Positions 43,135 to 52,544 of a stretch of DNA of 64,000 nucleotides are shown piece after piece. The notes beneath the pieces were generated by a model. It was given only the letters and a program-made list of their open reading frames with translations. It was not told where the DNA came from and searched no databases. Origin of the DNA: Mesobacillus foraminis (GTDB lineage: Bacteria; Bacillota; Bacilli; Bacillales; Cytobacillaceae); contig NZ_SLVV01000005.1 of the NCBI RefSeq assembly GCF_004340465.1, positions 128,024 to 192,023 on the forward strand, in the 5' to 3' direction. Position 1 is the stretch's first letter. Each line of letters opens with the position of its first letter. Position numbers and translations under genes: made by a program.

Positions 43135-43938
43135 TTACTTATTTACAGTCAATTTAACAACTTTGCTATCATCAGCAAGAACAGCAGTGTAATGCTCATC
43201 TGCAGAAATAACAGTTGTCTTTGCAAGAATGTCACGATCAGTTTCAACTTGTACATCACGCTTGAGGTAAATGTCCAATGCACCAGCTTTAACAATGAAG
43301 TTAGTGTAAGTAGTAGCACCTGCAGGAACTTTACTTGAAGCAACAACCTGGCATCCAGCAAGTTCACCGATAACACCAGTCATGTAAGCATTAGGGACGT
43401 TCGCAATGAATTGTGGATCTTTACGCAATGTTCCTTTTTGAAGTGGGTGAACGAAAAGGATCTTAGCTTCATCGTCTTCTTCTGCAAATTTATCAACAGC
43501 ATCAACAACGTTATTGTAAGAAATAACACTTGCAGCAGTATGAGTTAGTGTAGCATTTCCAAGAGCAGTAACAGCATCATTGTCCACTTTAGCCGCAATA
43601 GATTTTAGAAGTTGACCATTTGCTTCACCTACAGGATCACCATATCCAGAAAGAACGGATTCATCAGTAATTTCAACTGCTTTACCAGCCTTCTTAACAG
43701 TAGCTTGAGTGCTAGAAGCAGTTAGTACAGTTGTACCCATTGCTACACCTTCTGCCACATCTTCAGCATCTCCAATGTAAGCATATTTAGGAACAGTAAT
43801 TGTATTTCCCGGTTGTCCTTCAAGAGTAGTATCAATTCTTGCAAGTGGTGCGAATTTAATTTTCTTTGGAAGTTCTGCAGAAATCATATCTGCCATTACC
43901 TGTGGATTAATAAGGTTTGCTACTTTAGTTTGTGCCAT
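43135..43938 (-). CDS. major capsid protein
   Basis: A 267-aa HK97-fold capsid protein of the N4-gp56-like group: VMADMISAELPKKIKFAPLA, GNTITVPKYAYIGDAEDVAE, and IDVY-type end (LDIYLKRDVQVETDRDILAK). It directly follows the scaffold gene. AAGGAGATTG precedes ATG. Confidence 0.93.
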   Translation of the reverse strand: MAQTKVANLINPQVMADMISAELPKKIKFAPLARIDTTLEGQPGNTITVPKYAYIGDAEDVAEGVAMGTTVLTASSTQATVKKAGKAVEITDESVLSGYGDPVGEANGQLLKSIAAKVDNDAVTALGNATLTHTAASVISYNNVVDAVDKFAEEDDEAKILFVHPLQKGTLRKDPQFIANVPNAYMTGVIGELAGCQVVASSKVPAGATTYTNFIVKAGALDIYLKRDVQVETDRDILAKTTVISADEHYTAVLADDSKVVKLTVNK

Positions 43939-43963
43939 AATTTTTCAATCTCCTTTTAATATG

Positions 43964-44590
43964 TTAGTTTTTTGTTAGTTTTTCATATAATTCAGGGTTG
44001 TCTTGTTGAAGTTTAACCCTTTCTAAATAACCCATTTTTTGAAACTGTTCTTTTGTGATACCTTGTGGATCTTGACCACCAGCAGGAGGCGTATAAGAAC
44101 CTTTTAGTCTTTCATCGACTTGTAACTTAACAAATGCCTGCATAGCTTCTTCAAATAAATCTAAATTAGAAACAGTCGATTCCTCATCTTGACCAATAAA
44201 GAAATCAAGAATTTGACTAGGAATTTTCTTTTCATTTGCAATGGTAAGGGCTTTATTTTTCAATGACTCCCTAACTTTCTCTGATTCCATCCGTTTGAAC
44301 ATATCTTCAAGTTCCCTGATTCTCTTTTGCTCAGGAGTTTCAGACGGATTACGTTTAGCTAGTTCATCACTAATGATCTTTTCAAGGTTATTTGTTTTCC
44401 AAGTCTCAAGTGACTTACTGAAAAACTTATCCTTTTGCGAATCAAACCATTTCTTACCTTCTTCATTTTCACCAACAAACTTAGACACCTCATCAACGCC
44501 AAATTGCTTAAAGCCCTGAAGATATGCTTTCACCTCATCATTGATTTCTTTGTTAGCTTCAATAAAATCTTTAATTTCTTTAAATTCCAT
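43964..44590 (-). CDS. capsid scaffold (DUF4355-like)
   Basis: A 208-aa highly charged helical protein (KRIRELEDMFKRMESEKVRE) ending in a basic tail, as scaffolds do. The start at 44590 has CAGGAGGAAAA; the longer frame runs into the leader. It precedes the capsid gene. Confidence 0.9.
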   Translation of the reverse strand: MEFKEIKDFIEANKEINDEVKAYLQGFKQFGVDEVSKFVGENEEGKKWFDSQKDKFFSKSLETWKTNNLEKIISDELAKRNPSETPEQKRIRELEDMFKRMESEKVRESLKNKALTIANEKKIPSQILDFFIGQDEESTVSNLDLFEEAMQAFVKLQVDERLKGSYTPPAGGQDPQGITKEQFQKMGYLERVKLQQDNPELYEKLTKN

Positions 44591-44680
44591 TTTGTTTTTC
44601 CTCCTGTGCCCTTCTAACACCAATCAGCCCTAGAAGTGCAAGATTATTTTTAAAATAAAAAACACCTACAAAATAGGTGC

Positions 44681-45568
44681 TTAGTTAAATCCTTTATCTT
44701 TCATCCATTGGCTATAGTTCGAGTAGTCAATAATCGGTTTAACCCCATCTTCATTTTTGATGTTTTCCCTTTTAACTCTAGGTTTCCATCCATCTACAAT
44801 GGGAATAATGTCAGACCTGCATTGTACATGTGTTTCTTCTGGAATCTTAGGGTGCTCACCAAATTTATAAAACTGCCCATCATGCTCTCGACAAAAATGA
44901 CTAGTTTTCTTGTCCAAAGTCGCATCGAACATTACTTCCTTAACTCCTGCTTGTTCATACACTTGATCTTGAGCTTGCCTTGATACCCTAGCTACCTCAT
45001 TGTTTATTAATCGCCTGGACTCATAAGCAGATACATTGAATGTACGTTGAACCTCTTTAGCCAATTTTCTAGGATCAGTCCCATTTATCATTGCTTGTTC
45101 AAAACTGTACCTGACTTGTTTAACTAATTTAGCTTTGTTTTTCCATATCCTATCTGAAAACATATCTTCATGAATTGGAGTATTAACAATTGCACGTAAT
45201 TCGTTTGCTTTTAGTGGATTTAGTTTAATTGCTTCATCCAATCCTGCTTCTAACAAGAAACCAGTACGATAATATGATTCAGTTGCAGACTGATTTAGAA
45301 TCTTACTTGTTACCTCAATATCTTTTTTACCAATTACATTGGCTTGTTCCCTTAATGTCTTATCAAGTTGCTTAATCAATTTTCCTCTTTGTTTCAAAGG
45401 AACGTTTAATTTCCCATCAACCATATAAGGCATTAATAAGGCAGCAATATCCTTTTGTACTGTATTTAAAGAGGATTTAAACACTTGTAACAGGCCAGTA
45501 ATATTACCCGTTACCAGTTGTTCAAGTAGTGTTTTAATTAACAGTAGATATTTAAGCAACTGGATCAT
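44681..45568 (-). CDS. minor head protein, SPP1 gp7 family
   Basis: A 295-aa protein with the family C-terminus (FNVSAYESRRLINNEVARVS, ATLDKKTSHFCREHDGQ, ETHVQCRSDIIPIVDG). It overlaps the portal gene end by 17 bp. It is thought to interact with portal and DNA at ejection. Confidence 0.92.
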   Translation of the reverse strand: MIQLLKYLLLIKTLLEQLVTGNITGLLQVFKSSLNTVQKDIAALLMPYMVDGKLNVPLKQRGKLIKQLDKTLREQANVIGKKDIEVTSKILNQSATESYYRTGFLLEAGLDEAIKLNPLKANELRAIVNTPIHEDMFSDRIWKNKAKLVKQVRYSFEQAMINGTDPRKLAKEVQRTFNVSAYESRRLINNEVARVSRQAQDQVYEQAGVKEVMFDATLDKKTSHFCREHDGQFYKFGEHPKIPEETHVQCRSDIIPIVDGWKPRVKRENIKNEDGVKPIIDYSNYSQWMKDKGFN

Positions 45569-46847
45569 CTACCTTGATTGCATCTAAGTCTTCTTCATTC
45601 CCCATCATGTCTTCACGTTCCTTTAAGAATTTCTTATATTCCATTTGCGGATTCTCAACAAACGGGAACAATGAATAAAGAGTTGTCAGAGCAAAACCAT
45701 CTTTCAATTTAGAGAAAGCATCTGCCAACATAAGAATGTCAGTAGGTACATTCATTGTAAATTTCTGCTTAATAAAGCGATAATCATAAACAATACCATC
45801 ACTTACATTAAGGAAATAAAAATAATCTTTAAGCCTTGATTTAATACATTGTTCAAGCATGGTATGTATTGTTGCACACTTATTAGTTAGTGTAATCAAA
45901 CGTCCTTGTAAGGCTGAACCACTTGTATTACTCTGCATTTTTTCATTTGTATCTATTTGGGATGCTTGTTTATAGATATTTTCCTTAATTTCCTTCAATG
46001 TGCTATTTGCGAATTGATCAGGTAGATTTTTAATTATATAGTCTACATCTGAACCTGTATTTAATTGAATAACGCCTTGTTTAATCATTAAAGCAACGTC
46101 ATCTTCACCTTCAAACTTAGTACCAACCAGTTTAAGTAAAGCCATACGGAAATCAGATAGTTCATTGACCATATTGCTAAGTGTTTCATTATAGGAATCA
46201 ATCAGTGGTTTTAAATCATCCAACATACTAATACGTTCCAGATTAGCTTCAACAACTTTAACTGGTACAGTTAAGAAAGCATGTTCACTATGACCAAGAT
46301 TTTTTAGTTTATCTCCTTCTTCAACCTCATAGTGCTGGACTATTTTATTAGGTAAATAAACATCAACCTTTTCCTTGTCTGAAAATTGATTTTCCTTATA
46401 AAAGTGCATAGCTAATTGAACAGTTTTATCAACATCATTACCTTCTAAAACAAAGGTGTTGAGTGGTGTTAATACCCCTGCACTAAATACACCATCTTTT
46501 AAATACCTTAGTTCATACGCATGACCAAATGTACTAGCTTTAAGCATTAACTTGTGATTATGTACTTTTTCCCATGTAGAGAAATCAGTATCAATACGGT
46601 CAATGTATTTACCATTACCAGTTTTATCAATGTAGTTTACTGGATTATTCAAACTGTAAGCTAATTCATCATGTAGGAATTTCTTAAACCAGTTCACAAC
46701 AATTTTCATATTTGCTCTGCTCTCGGAGAACTTATAGTTCTTTAAGATATCATGTTTTCCTTCATAATAATTCTTATAGACTTGATATTTTGCCTGTTGT
46801 TCCCTAAATGCTTTAAGACATTGTTCTAATAAGTCTTGTGTAGCCAA
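45552..46847 (-). CDS. portal protein, SPP1 gp6 type
   Basis: A 431-aa portal that forms the DNA entry ring. Family features: YKNYYEGKHDILKNY, IVVNWFKKFLHDELAYSLNN, the clip/stem region and SNTSGSALQGRLITLTNKCA. TTG start with GGGGGTGGG. Next to the large terminase. Confidence 0.92.
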   Translation of the reverse strand: MATQDLLEQCLKAFREQQAKYQVYKNYYEGKHDILKNYKFSESRANMKIVVNWFKKFLHDELAYSLNNPVNYIDKTGNGKYIDRIDTDFSTWEKVHNHKLMLKASTFGHAYELRYLKDGVFSAGVLTPLNTFVLEGNDVDKTVQLAMHFYKENQFSDKEKVDVYLPNKIVQHYEVEEGDKLKNLGHSEHAFLTVPVKVVEANLERISMLDDLKPLIDSYNETLSNMVNELSDFRMALLKLVGTKFEGEDDVALMIKQGVIQLNTGSDVDYIIKNLPDQFANSTLKEIKENIYKQASQIDTNEKMQSNTSGSALQGRLITLTNKCATIHTMLEQCIKSRLKDYFYFLNVSDGIVYDYRFIKQKFTMNVPTDILMLADAFSKLKDGFALTTLYSLFPFVENPQMEYKKFLKEREDMMGNEEDLDAIKVDDPVA

Positions 46848-46858
46848 TTTCCCACCCC

Positions 46859-48622
46859 CTATACTCCAATCTTGTTACGGTCAAATAACTTCATTGGCTG
46901 CATTACTTCAATTTCATCAATTAACCTATCAAATTCAGCAGTTACGTCGGGTGCATCATCATGTAATGAATACTTATCCCCTTCATAAGCCATTATTTGA
47001 TCAGTAAATTCCTTATCTTCTTCAGCAAACACAAAAAAGCCACTATCCACTTTACCTGATATGGCACGTATCTTAGCTTCTTTATTCTTATTTTGTCGCT
47101 CATTAAGGATGTCTATATTACGTCTGGATAATTCCCTGTCCTCAGAAATTCTGTTTCTAATTTCCCTTGCATCAGCACCGTTGAAGGTGTTTTTCTCAAT
47201 CCAGATAGCCTTAATATCAGGAAATTCCTTTAGTAACTTAATTACATTATCAATATACTGGTCAAAATCTAGCCGTTTAACAATACCCTTACGTATCCAT
47301 CTAAAGTTATTTGCACTTTTAGAACCAACTAACAATGCAGTGAAGTCATTATTAGCCTTAGTTTCAACAGCAGGATCACAACAAAGGATAGTATTAACAA
47401 AATTGTCTTTTTCAGCTTCAATATCTGCTCTAGGAACAGTTGTAATTTGATGAAATGCTTTTTCACCAATCTTAGATGCATCATTCATCATTTCCTGCTT
47501 AAATGCAGTAGGATTGGAGTAATAATCTAATGCCAAGTCGAGACAGTCATATTTATCTTCCCATAGTACAGGGTATTTCATTTCCTGTTCATGCTGATAA
47601 TAAAATTCTTTCCCGTTATCTTGAGCATGAGAATCTTTAGAGTTGAAATAGATCGTTTTAAATTCAGCCCATAAGCCTGTATTAAACATTTCATCTATAT
47701 CATCAACTAAGATTGCCTTTTCAACTATGTGTTTGTATGAGCTATCCTTTAACAGTCGTGATATGAAGCAATCCCTATGTAAGATTGTACCTAAGACAAT
47801 AAATTTTGTAGCCATTTTAACCTTTTTACCTTGACGAATAACCGCCTTATCACCAGCATAAACACTATCTTGCTGCCATGTATCGTATTTCTTATCCCTT
47901 GCCTCTTGGGTTATTACGTCTGCTTTAGACTGGTAATCATCTGCAATGATCAATGATGGACGTGTACCATTATACTTTTTACCACGCATAGAAGATGAAG
48001 ATGAAATGGCCTGTATTTTAGTACCATTGGATAATTCCAATTCCAGCTTATTGACTGTAAATTTACGTGTATCAATTAACTCACCAAACGTATGTATAAT
48101 ATAAATACTTTCTTCAAATGCCCGTTTTGTTTCACGTATGAATTCAATGGAATCCTGTTCAGTTTTACCTGCTACAAGTGTATAGATGGATAGTTTATAA
48201 CAGTGTGCCCATACAGATAATGCAAAGTCGCATACAGTTGTTTTAGCAGCTCCCCTTGGCATGATTAATTCAAGTTTGTCAAAGGCATCATCTATAAACA
48301 TTGACTGCAGATTATCCCATATTTTAAAATGAATTGGAGCCAGTTTACGTGCTTGATTCGTTTCTTTAGGAACAAAAGTATCCTGTAAGTAATATTGGCA
48401 GAAGAATTCAAATGACCGTTTACCTAATGAATAAGCAAGGCTATTTTGACCAAATAAATCATCCTTATATTGTTTCATTAAATGATTAACACGTTGAATA
48501 GCTTTATCTTTAGTTAGACCATTTTTAACGAAATCTTTGAAGAGATATTTACGTAATAAGTTACGATTCGATTCAGTATTGATAAGTTCAATAGTAGCTT
48601 GGTTTATAGTGACCACCTCCAA
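46859..48622 (-). CDS. terminase large subunit
   Basis: A 587-aa packaging motor. ATPase: Walker A-like LIMPRGAAKTTVCDFALS, then PSLIIADDYQSKAD as Walker B and coupling motif. Nuclease: first Asp in ILCCDPAVETKANNDFTAL and a later Asp in HDDAPDVTAEFDRLIDE. The first codons are uncertain because the TTG start lies inside the GGAGGTG ribosome-like site; translation may begin a few codons later. Confidence 0.93.
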   Translation of the reverse strand: MEVVTINQATIELINTESNRNLLRKYLFKDFVKNGLTKDKAIQRVNHLMKQYKDDLFGQNSLAYSLGKRSFEFFCQYYLQDTFVPKETNQARKLAPIHFKIWDNLQSMFIDDAFDKLELIMPRGAAKTTVCDFALSVWAHCYKLSIYTLVAGKTEQDSIEFIRETKRAFEESIYIIHTFGELIDTRKFTVNKLELELSNGTKIQAISSSSSMRGKKYNGTRPSLIIADDYQSKADVITQEARDKKYDTWQQDSVYAGDKAVIRQGKKVKMATKFIVLGTILHRDCFISRLLKDSSYKHIVEKAILVDDIDEMFNTGLWAEFKTIYFNSKDSHAQDNGKEFYYQHEQEMKYPVLWEDKYDCLDLALDYYSNPTAFKQEMMNDASKIGEKAFHQITTVPRADIEAEKDNFVNTILCCDPAVETKANNDFTALLVGSKSANNFRWIRKGIVKRLDFDQYIDNVIKLLKEFPDIKAIWIEKNTFNGADAREIRNRISEDRELSRRNIDILNERQNKNKEAKIRAISGKVDSGFFVFAEEDKEFTDQIMAYEGDKYSLHDDAPDVTAEFDRLIDEIEVMQPMKLFDRNKIGV

Positions 48623-48830
48623 ACTTTAAAAAAATATTATAAAAAATTATGTAGGTTCCCTAGCCCACTTTTCCATTTTCCAAAATTAGAAGTACCCCTA
48701 CCCTTAATTTTCAATGGTTATCGGCTTGAATTTCCCATAAACAACTAATGTATAATGGTGTATAGATAATTCATGTTCGACAAAATTAGACTACCGAAAA
48801 GATTTATTATGTAAACCATATAAACTAAAG

Positions 48831-48855
48831 AAACGTTGATATATCAGCATTCTTC
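48831..48855. repeat. 25-bp direct repeat, copy 1
   Basis: AAACGTTGAT, ATAT, CAGCATTCTTC. 22 of 25 bases equal copy 2; it includes the near-palindrome GTTGATATATCAGC. Confidence 0.65.
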
Positions 48856-48902
48856 AACTACCCACATTCAGTATTGTTATACAATTCTTATACATATCTA
48901 AC

Positions 48903-48927
48903 AAACGTTGATTTAACAGCATTGTTC
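48903..48927. repeat. 25-bp direct repeat, copy 2
   Basis: AAACGTTGAT, TTAA, CAGCATTGTTC, 72 bp from copy 1. The core AAACGTTGAT also occurs once beside attL at 23117-23126. Confidence 0.65.
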
Positions 48928-48989
48928 TTTCCTTTGTTCTCTGGATTGAACAGGGAATAATGCATAAAATACACCATAAAATAAACGTT

Positions 48990-49415
48990 TTATTCCCCTT
49001 CTTCTAACTCCTTAGCCCACTGTTCCTGCTCAGCTTCTAGAATATCCTCATCAACCTGTTTAATATTAGTTACCTCAGTGCTTATTGTATGGCTATTCGT
49101 TAGCTTTCCCAGTGATCTCTCAATAAAGAACTCATAACCCTTAGCCCTTACCATGTCATTATTAGACTGTTCAAGCAGCTTCCAGTAACCATTCACAGCA
49201 TCAGTTAATTTTGACTCAACTAATCCTTTACCAAAAGTTTTAAAGTCTTGTTTGAGCCTGTCAACTTCTGCAATAAATTTAGCCTGTTTCATATAATGGT
49301 ATAATGTTGTCCTACTTATTCCTACCCTCTTTGCAATCTCTTGTTTCTCAAGCGTTCCCTGTGCTAATAATTGAGCAGCAGCTTGTTGTTGATTATTCAA
49401 AGTATCATCAAGCAC
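48990..49415 (-). CDS. terminase small subunit
   Basis: A 141-aa protein with an N-terminal helix-turn-helix (QEIAKRVGISRTTLYHYMKQ) and helical oligomerisation region, fitting small terminases that select the packaging site. It is separated from the large subunit by the repeat-bearing gap. Confidence 0.88.
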   Translation of the reverse strand: MLDDTLNNQQQAAAQLLAQGTLEKQEIAKRVGISRTTLYHYMKQAKFIAEVDRLKQDFKTFGKGLVESKLTDAVNGYWKLLEQSNNDMVRAKGYEFFIERSLGKLTNSHTISTEVTNIKQVDEDILEAEQEQWAKELEEGE

Positions 49416-49459
49416 CCTCTATTTCACCCCTTACACACTGACATTAAAATAGTTTAATT

Positions 49460-49741
49460 TCACCTTAATCCTCTTGCTTTTAGTGCCACTTTTATTCCTT
49501 TAGCAATCTTCTCAATATCAACTTCATCTTTAACTTCAAATGTTCCCATGTCATTTATAATTGCCTTGGCTAAACTTTGAGTTTCCTCAGTTTTAGTAAT
49601 CCTTTCTTTAAGAGTTGATCCAATTACCTTTAAATTTTTCTTATTCTTATATTGTTTATACTTAGCTATTCCATATTTATAGGCCATTAATAAAACAATC
49701 TCTGCAACAATCAATGCGGAAAATAATTGGAATACAGTCAA
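49460..49741 (-). CDS. small membrane protein with cytoplasmic tail
   Basis: A 93-aa protein: N-terminal helix VFQLFSALIVAEIVLLMAY then a basic, helical cytoplasmic domain. The TTG start has AAAAGGGGTG upstream. Its N-terminus is echoed by the 18-aa frame at 50880-50936. Function unknown. Confidence 0.65.
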   Translation of the reverse strand: MTVFQLFSALIVAEIVLLMAYKYGIAKYKQYKNKKNLKVIGSTLKERITKTEETQSLAKAIINDMGTFEVKDEVDIEKIAKGIKVALKARGLR

Positions 49742-49836
49742 TATTTACACCCCTTTTCTCGAACCATTTTATTTACATATTTGGTAAGATAAACATAACT
49801 TTAAACGTCTATGTGGTACCTAAGATTTGTTTATAA

Positions 49837-49863
49837 AAAAAGCCACTTAAAAAAGTGACTTTT
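49837..49863. terminator. bidirectional terminator left of the membrane gene
   Basis: AAAGCCACTT and AAGTGACTTTT arms with an A-rich loop. Confidence 0.7.
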
Positions 49864-49885
49864 CGCTGATTTTTAAGGAGTACTT

Positions 49886-50743
49886 ATGAAGCATATAAAA
49901 AAAATACTTAAGATAATGAGTCAATTCATTTATGTAGTTGTTATTACTTTTCTTCTAGAACCACTTATGCAGGTTATAAAAAAAATACTTAAAATAATAA
50001 TTAAGACAATAATTAAACACAGATATGTAGTCGTTATAATACATGCTCTTCTACCTCTAATCCCGGATAACATTTATACTAGGTTCGCTATTTTCACTGC
50101 CATTTGCAGCTTGTTTTTAATCCCAAGTTTTTTTGTCCACCTGTTCCCGGATACTCCCTTAACATTAATATTATTAAGTAGAATCATATTTGTATTTACC
50201 TTTATTCTCGTTTTTACAGGGGGTTTAACATCTGCTGTTGAACACTTAATCAAAGCTACTGGCAACGAAGTAATTGAGGAATATATAGTTTTTATATTAT
50301 TATTCTTTGTAATTACTTTATTTATTCTTTTTATGCTCGATTATTTTTTAAGATTAGTAAAAAGTATGTCAGAATTAAAAAACCCAAAAAATACTCGCGA
50401 GAAAGTTTTATCACTTATAAAATTATTCGCTCGTCTTATATTATCACTTATCATTCCAATTTTTGTTTTTGGTATATGTTATTCATTAATCTTGGCAACA
50501 TTATATAACATTGTACTCAATTTTTGGGAAGCAGCCTATTTGAGTTTTGTTATAAATTATACATTACCTGTTAATGGAGAAATAATGGAAATTTTCAACA
50601 AAATTGATACAAGCAGGTCTTTAAGAATATTAGAGGTTGTTCAACTTATATTAAGTAAGATACTTGATCTTACCGTAATCGCAATAATTATTAACTACAT
50701 TAATGATTTAGTAAATGATATTCGAGTAAAAAATAAGGGTTAA
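49886..50743 (+). CDS. polytopic membrane protein, accessory gene
   Basis: A 285-aa protein with about six transmembrane helices and little else. It is the only plus-strand gene in the minus-strand late region and is enclosed by terminators on both sides, the usual layout of a gene expressed in the lysogen. AAGGAG is 7 nt before ATG. Its first 27 codons are duplicated in tandem (81-bp offset: IKKILKIMSQF and IKKILKIIIKT). Superinfection exclusion is plausible; no family recognised. Confidence 0.7.
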   Translation: MKHIKKILKIMSQFIYVVVITFLLEPLMQVIKKILKIIIKTIIKHRYVVVIIHALLPLIPDNIYTRFAIFTAICSLFLIPSFFVHLFPDTPLTLILLSRIIFVFTFILVFTGGLTSAVEHLIKATGNEVIEEYIVFILLFFVITLFILFMLDYFLRLVKSMSELKNPKNTREKVLSLIKLFARLILSLIIPIFVFGICYSLILATLYNIVLNFWEAAYLSFVINYTLPVNGEIMEIFNKIDTSRSLRILEVVQLILSKILDLTVIAIIINYINDLVNDIRVKNKG

Positions 50744-50754
50744 TAATCTAAAGA

Positions 50755-50785
50755 ATGAAGCCCATATTTTTAGGGCTTCTTCTTA
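50755..50785. terminator. terminator after the membrane gene
   Basis: GAAGCCC, 8-nt loop, GGGCTTC then TTCTTAT. Confidence 0.75.
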
Positions 50786-50879
50786 TATTACAAAAACACA
50801 ATTTAAAAATGAATTTAAAAAAACCCTAAACTATTTACTTATTAAAAATACATACATTTCTTCAATTCATCGGTTGCTG

Positions 50880-50936
50880 TTATAAAATAACAATCTCTGC
50901 AGCAACAAATGTAACGATAAATTGTAAATCAGTCAT
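50880..50936 (-). CDS. 18-aa hydrophobic peptide
   Basis: ATG 50936 has GGGAGAG 7 nt upstream. The peptide MTDLQFIVTFVAAEIVIL resembles the first helix of the 93-aa protein at 49460-49741 (MTVFQLFSALIVAEIVLL). It may be a minimal membrane peptide or the stub of a second copy truncated by a stop. Confidence 0.4.
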   Translation of the reverse strand: MTDLQFIVTFVAAEIVIL

Positions 50937-51010
50937 AATAACACTCTCCCAACAATGTAGATTGGTTAAATAAAAAAGACACCCAATAATGAGTGCCCCA
51001 AGGTAAAATC

Positions 51011-51223
51011 TTATTCAAGTATAAATTCAATTGACACTAAGTCCTTACCTTCTTTTCTAATTTGCTCTCCAGTTGTGTTTTCTGTCAAAACGATTGGAGA
51101 ATTTCTTCTTTTTATTTCTTCTAAAGCAGCAAACATTTCGTTTGCGGTTTGTCTTGGATCTACACCATTAAAACTGTTATTAGTAATGGTTTCACCATTA
51201 TTAAAGTGGTATTTCATTTTCAT
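51011..51223 (-). CDS. hypothetical protein
   Basis: A 70-aa protein with a good AAGGGAGGG ribosome site; its middle (GVDPRQTANEMFAALEEIKR) is helical and the end beta-like. No family recognised. Confidence 0.6.
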   Translation of the reverse strand: MKMKYHFNNGETITNNSFNGVDPRQTANEMFAALEEIKRRNSPIVLTENTTGEQIRKEGKDLVSIEFILE

Positions 51224-51289
51224 AATATGTATCCCTCCCTTCTGCCTATTACATTCGGCATGTTTAAAGGGAATTCCTGTAAAAGTTAA

Positions 51290-51574
51290 TTATTTAAATG
51301 AAACATAATAATGTGGCTGATTTACTTCTAAATCCTTATCTTTTTGAACAATAAGCCTTATTTTATGTTCGTCCATGAGGGAATTAACGGATTTCAACAC
51401 TTGGATGTTCCCAATGTTAATTTCAGATGATATTTGTAGTACTGTTAGAGGCAATTTTACTTTTTCTAAATAAGCTAAAACCTTTTTCTTGTCACTTTCC
51501 AATTGTTCAAGCTTTCTTTTTTCTTCTAACTGATCTGCAATTTCTTGAAGGCTTGTTGATTTTTTTGTTTTCAT
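51290..51574 (-). CDS. winged-helix-like small protein
   Basis: A 94-aa protein: a charged helix (LEEKRKLEQLESDKKKVLA) followed by a winged-helix pattern (LPLTVLQISSEINIGNIQVL, then a basic wing). Possibly a transcription regulator or small DNA-binding partner. TTGGGAGG before ATG. Confidence 0.6.
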   Translation of the reverse strand: MKTKKSTSLQEIADQLEEKRKLEQLESDKKKVLAYLEKVKLPLTVLQISSEINIGNIQVLKSVNSLMDEHKIRLIVQKDKDLEVNQPHYYVSFK

Positions 51575-51650
51575 TTACCTTACCTCCCAAGAATAATGAT
51601 ACTACAAACAAACGTTCCTTGGAAGGATTATACAATATTCAAACCGAGAT

Positions 51651-51905
51651 TTACTTCACCCTTTTAACAGTAAAAACTCTTGATCTATTGTTTGAAAAAT
51701 GATAAGAGTGATTCTCATTTCTATGTATGTATGATTCCGTCTTATTTATAACTTTAAATTTCATATCACTAGTATCGTTAAAATATGACACATCTTCACA
51801 CAAGACAACAACATTAGAGAATGATAATAAACTACTAATTTCTCTTGAAGTGTATATTTCACCTAATACTAAGTCTTTCTTGATTTCATCCTCAAAATAA
51901 GCCAT
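51651..51905 (-). CDS. hypothetical protein
   Basis: An 84-aa protein with AAGGAGATGAGG before ATG. The start resembles a short wHTH (LGEIYTSREISSLLSFSN) followed by a beta-rich part. Family unknown. Confidence 0.6.
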   Translation of the reverse strand: MAYFEDEIKKDLVLGEIYTSREISSLLSFSNVVVLCEDVSYFNDTSDMKFKVINKTESYIHRNENHSYHFSNNRSRVFTVKRVK

Positions 51906-51967
51906 CTCCTCATCTCCTTAGCACGAATAACAATTATATTCAATGAAAGGATTAAAAATCCTCTACA

Positions 51968-52007
51968 AAAAGTAAAAAGACTTTCACATTTATTAGTAAA
52001 AGTCTTT
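51968..52007. terminator. bidirectional terminator after the GNAT gene
   Basis: AAAAAGACTTT and AAAAGTCTTTTTA, 10-bp stem, T-runs on both strands. Confidence 0.8.
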
Positions 52008-52544
52008 TTAGAATCTTATATAAGCTAGTAGTTTACCATTATCATTTAATTGCAGAATCTTAAAATCATTCTTCAAATAGAAATCGTTTAAAAAGGGATT
52101 ATCATCATACTCTACACAGACTATACGTAAGCCTGACAAATCATAAATTAATTTACAGTTTTCTAACGCAAATTGTAAAATAATATCTCCAGGTACTAAC
52201 CCCTTATAACTGTCAGATCTACCTAACTGAGCAATAAGAATTGAATTAAATACAGTGGCTTTTTTATTCTCAGTTAACCTTTTTCTTAATCCTTGAGAAA
52301 CGCCTTCGATAATATCAAAAGGCTTAACTAATATTGTAAAATAACCAACAATTTCATTATCATTTTCATCATCTACTACTAAAAAAGTCCTAGTTAACGA
52401 CCTTTTTTCATTTGGAATGGCATTATTCTTCAGAAAGTTTTCCACATCTTCATTATTTTTGGTTGAAAAAGATGACAGATACTCAGTTACTTCCTCATCT
52501 TGTTTGCTTATTTCAATTAAACTTTGTAAGCTGGTTATTTGCAT
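52008..52544 (-). CDS. GNAT-fold acetyltransferase, possible toxin
   Basis: A 178-aa GNAT-like protein: LVVDDENDNEIVGYFTILVK forms the central strands, LIAQLGRSDSYKGLVPGDII is the acetyl-CoA-binding motif A region, and NPFLNDFYLKNDFKILQ is the usual C-terminal part. It overlaps the end of a 59-aa protein gene by 10 bp and shares its promoter and terminator, the layout of GNAT toxin-antitoxin pairs (AtaT/TacT). The toxin role is inference; protein or small-molecule acetylation is an alternative. Confidence 0.75.
   Translation of the reverse strand: MQITSLQSLIEISKQDEEVTEYLSSFSTKNNEDVENFLKNNAIPNEKRSLTRTFLVVDDENDNEIVGYFTILVKPFDIIEGVSQGLRKRLTENKKATVFNSILIAQLGRSDSYKGLVPGDIILQFALENCKLIYDLSGLRIVCVEYDDNPFLNDFYLKNDFKILQLNDNGKLLAYIRF

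Larger units (their letters stand above)
48623..48989. promoter_or_regulatory. intergenic region between terminase genes with direct repeats
   Basis: A 367-bp gap between the small and large terminase genes, unusual in a packaging module. It carries two 25-bp direct repeats (48831-48855 and 48903-48927). Possible roles: late promoter, pac region, or regulator sites. Confidence 0.5.
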
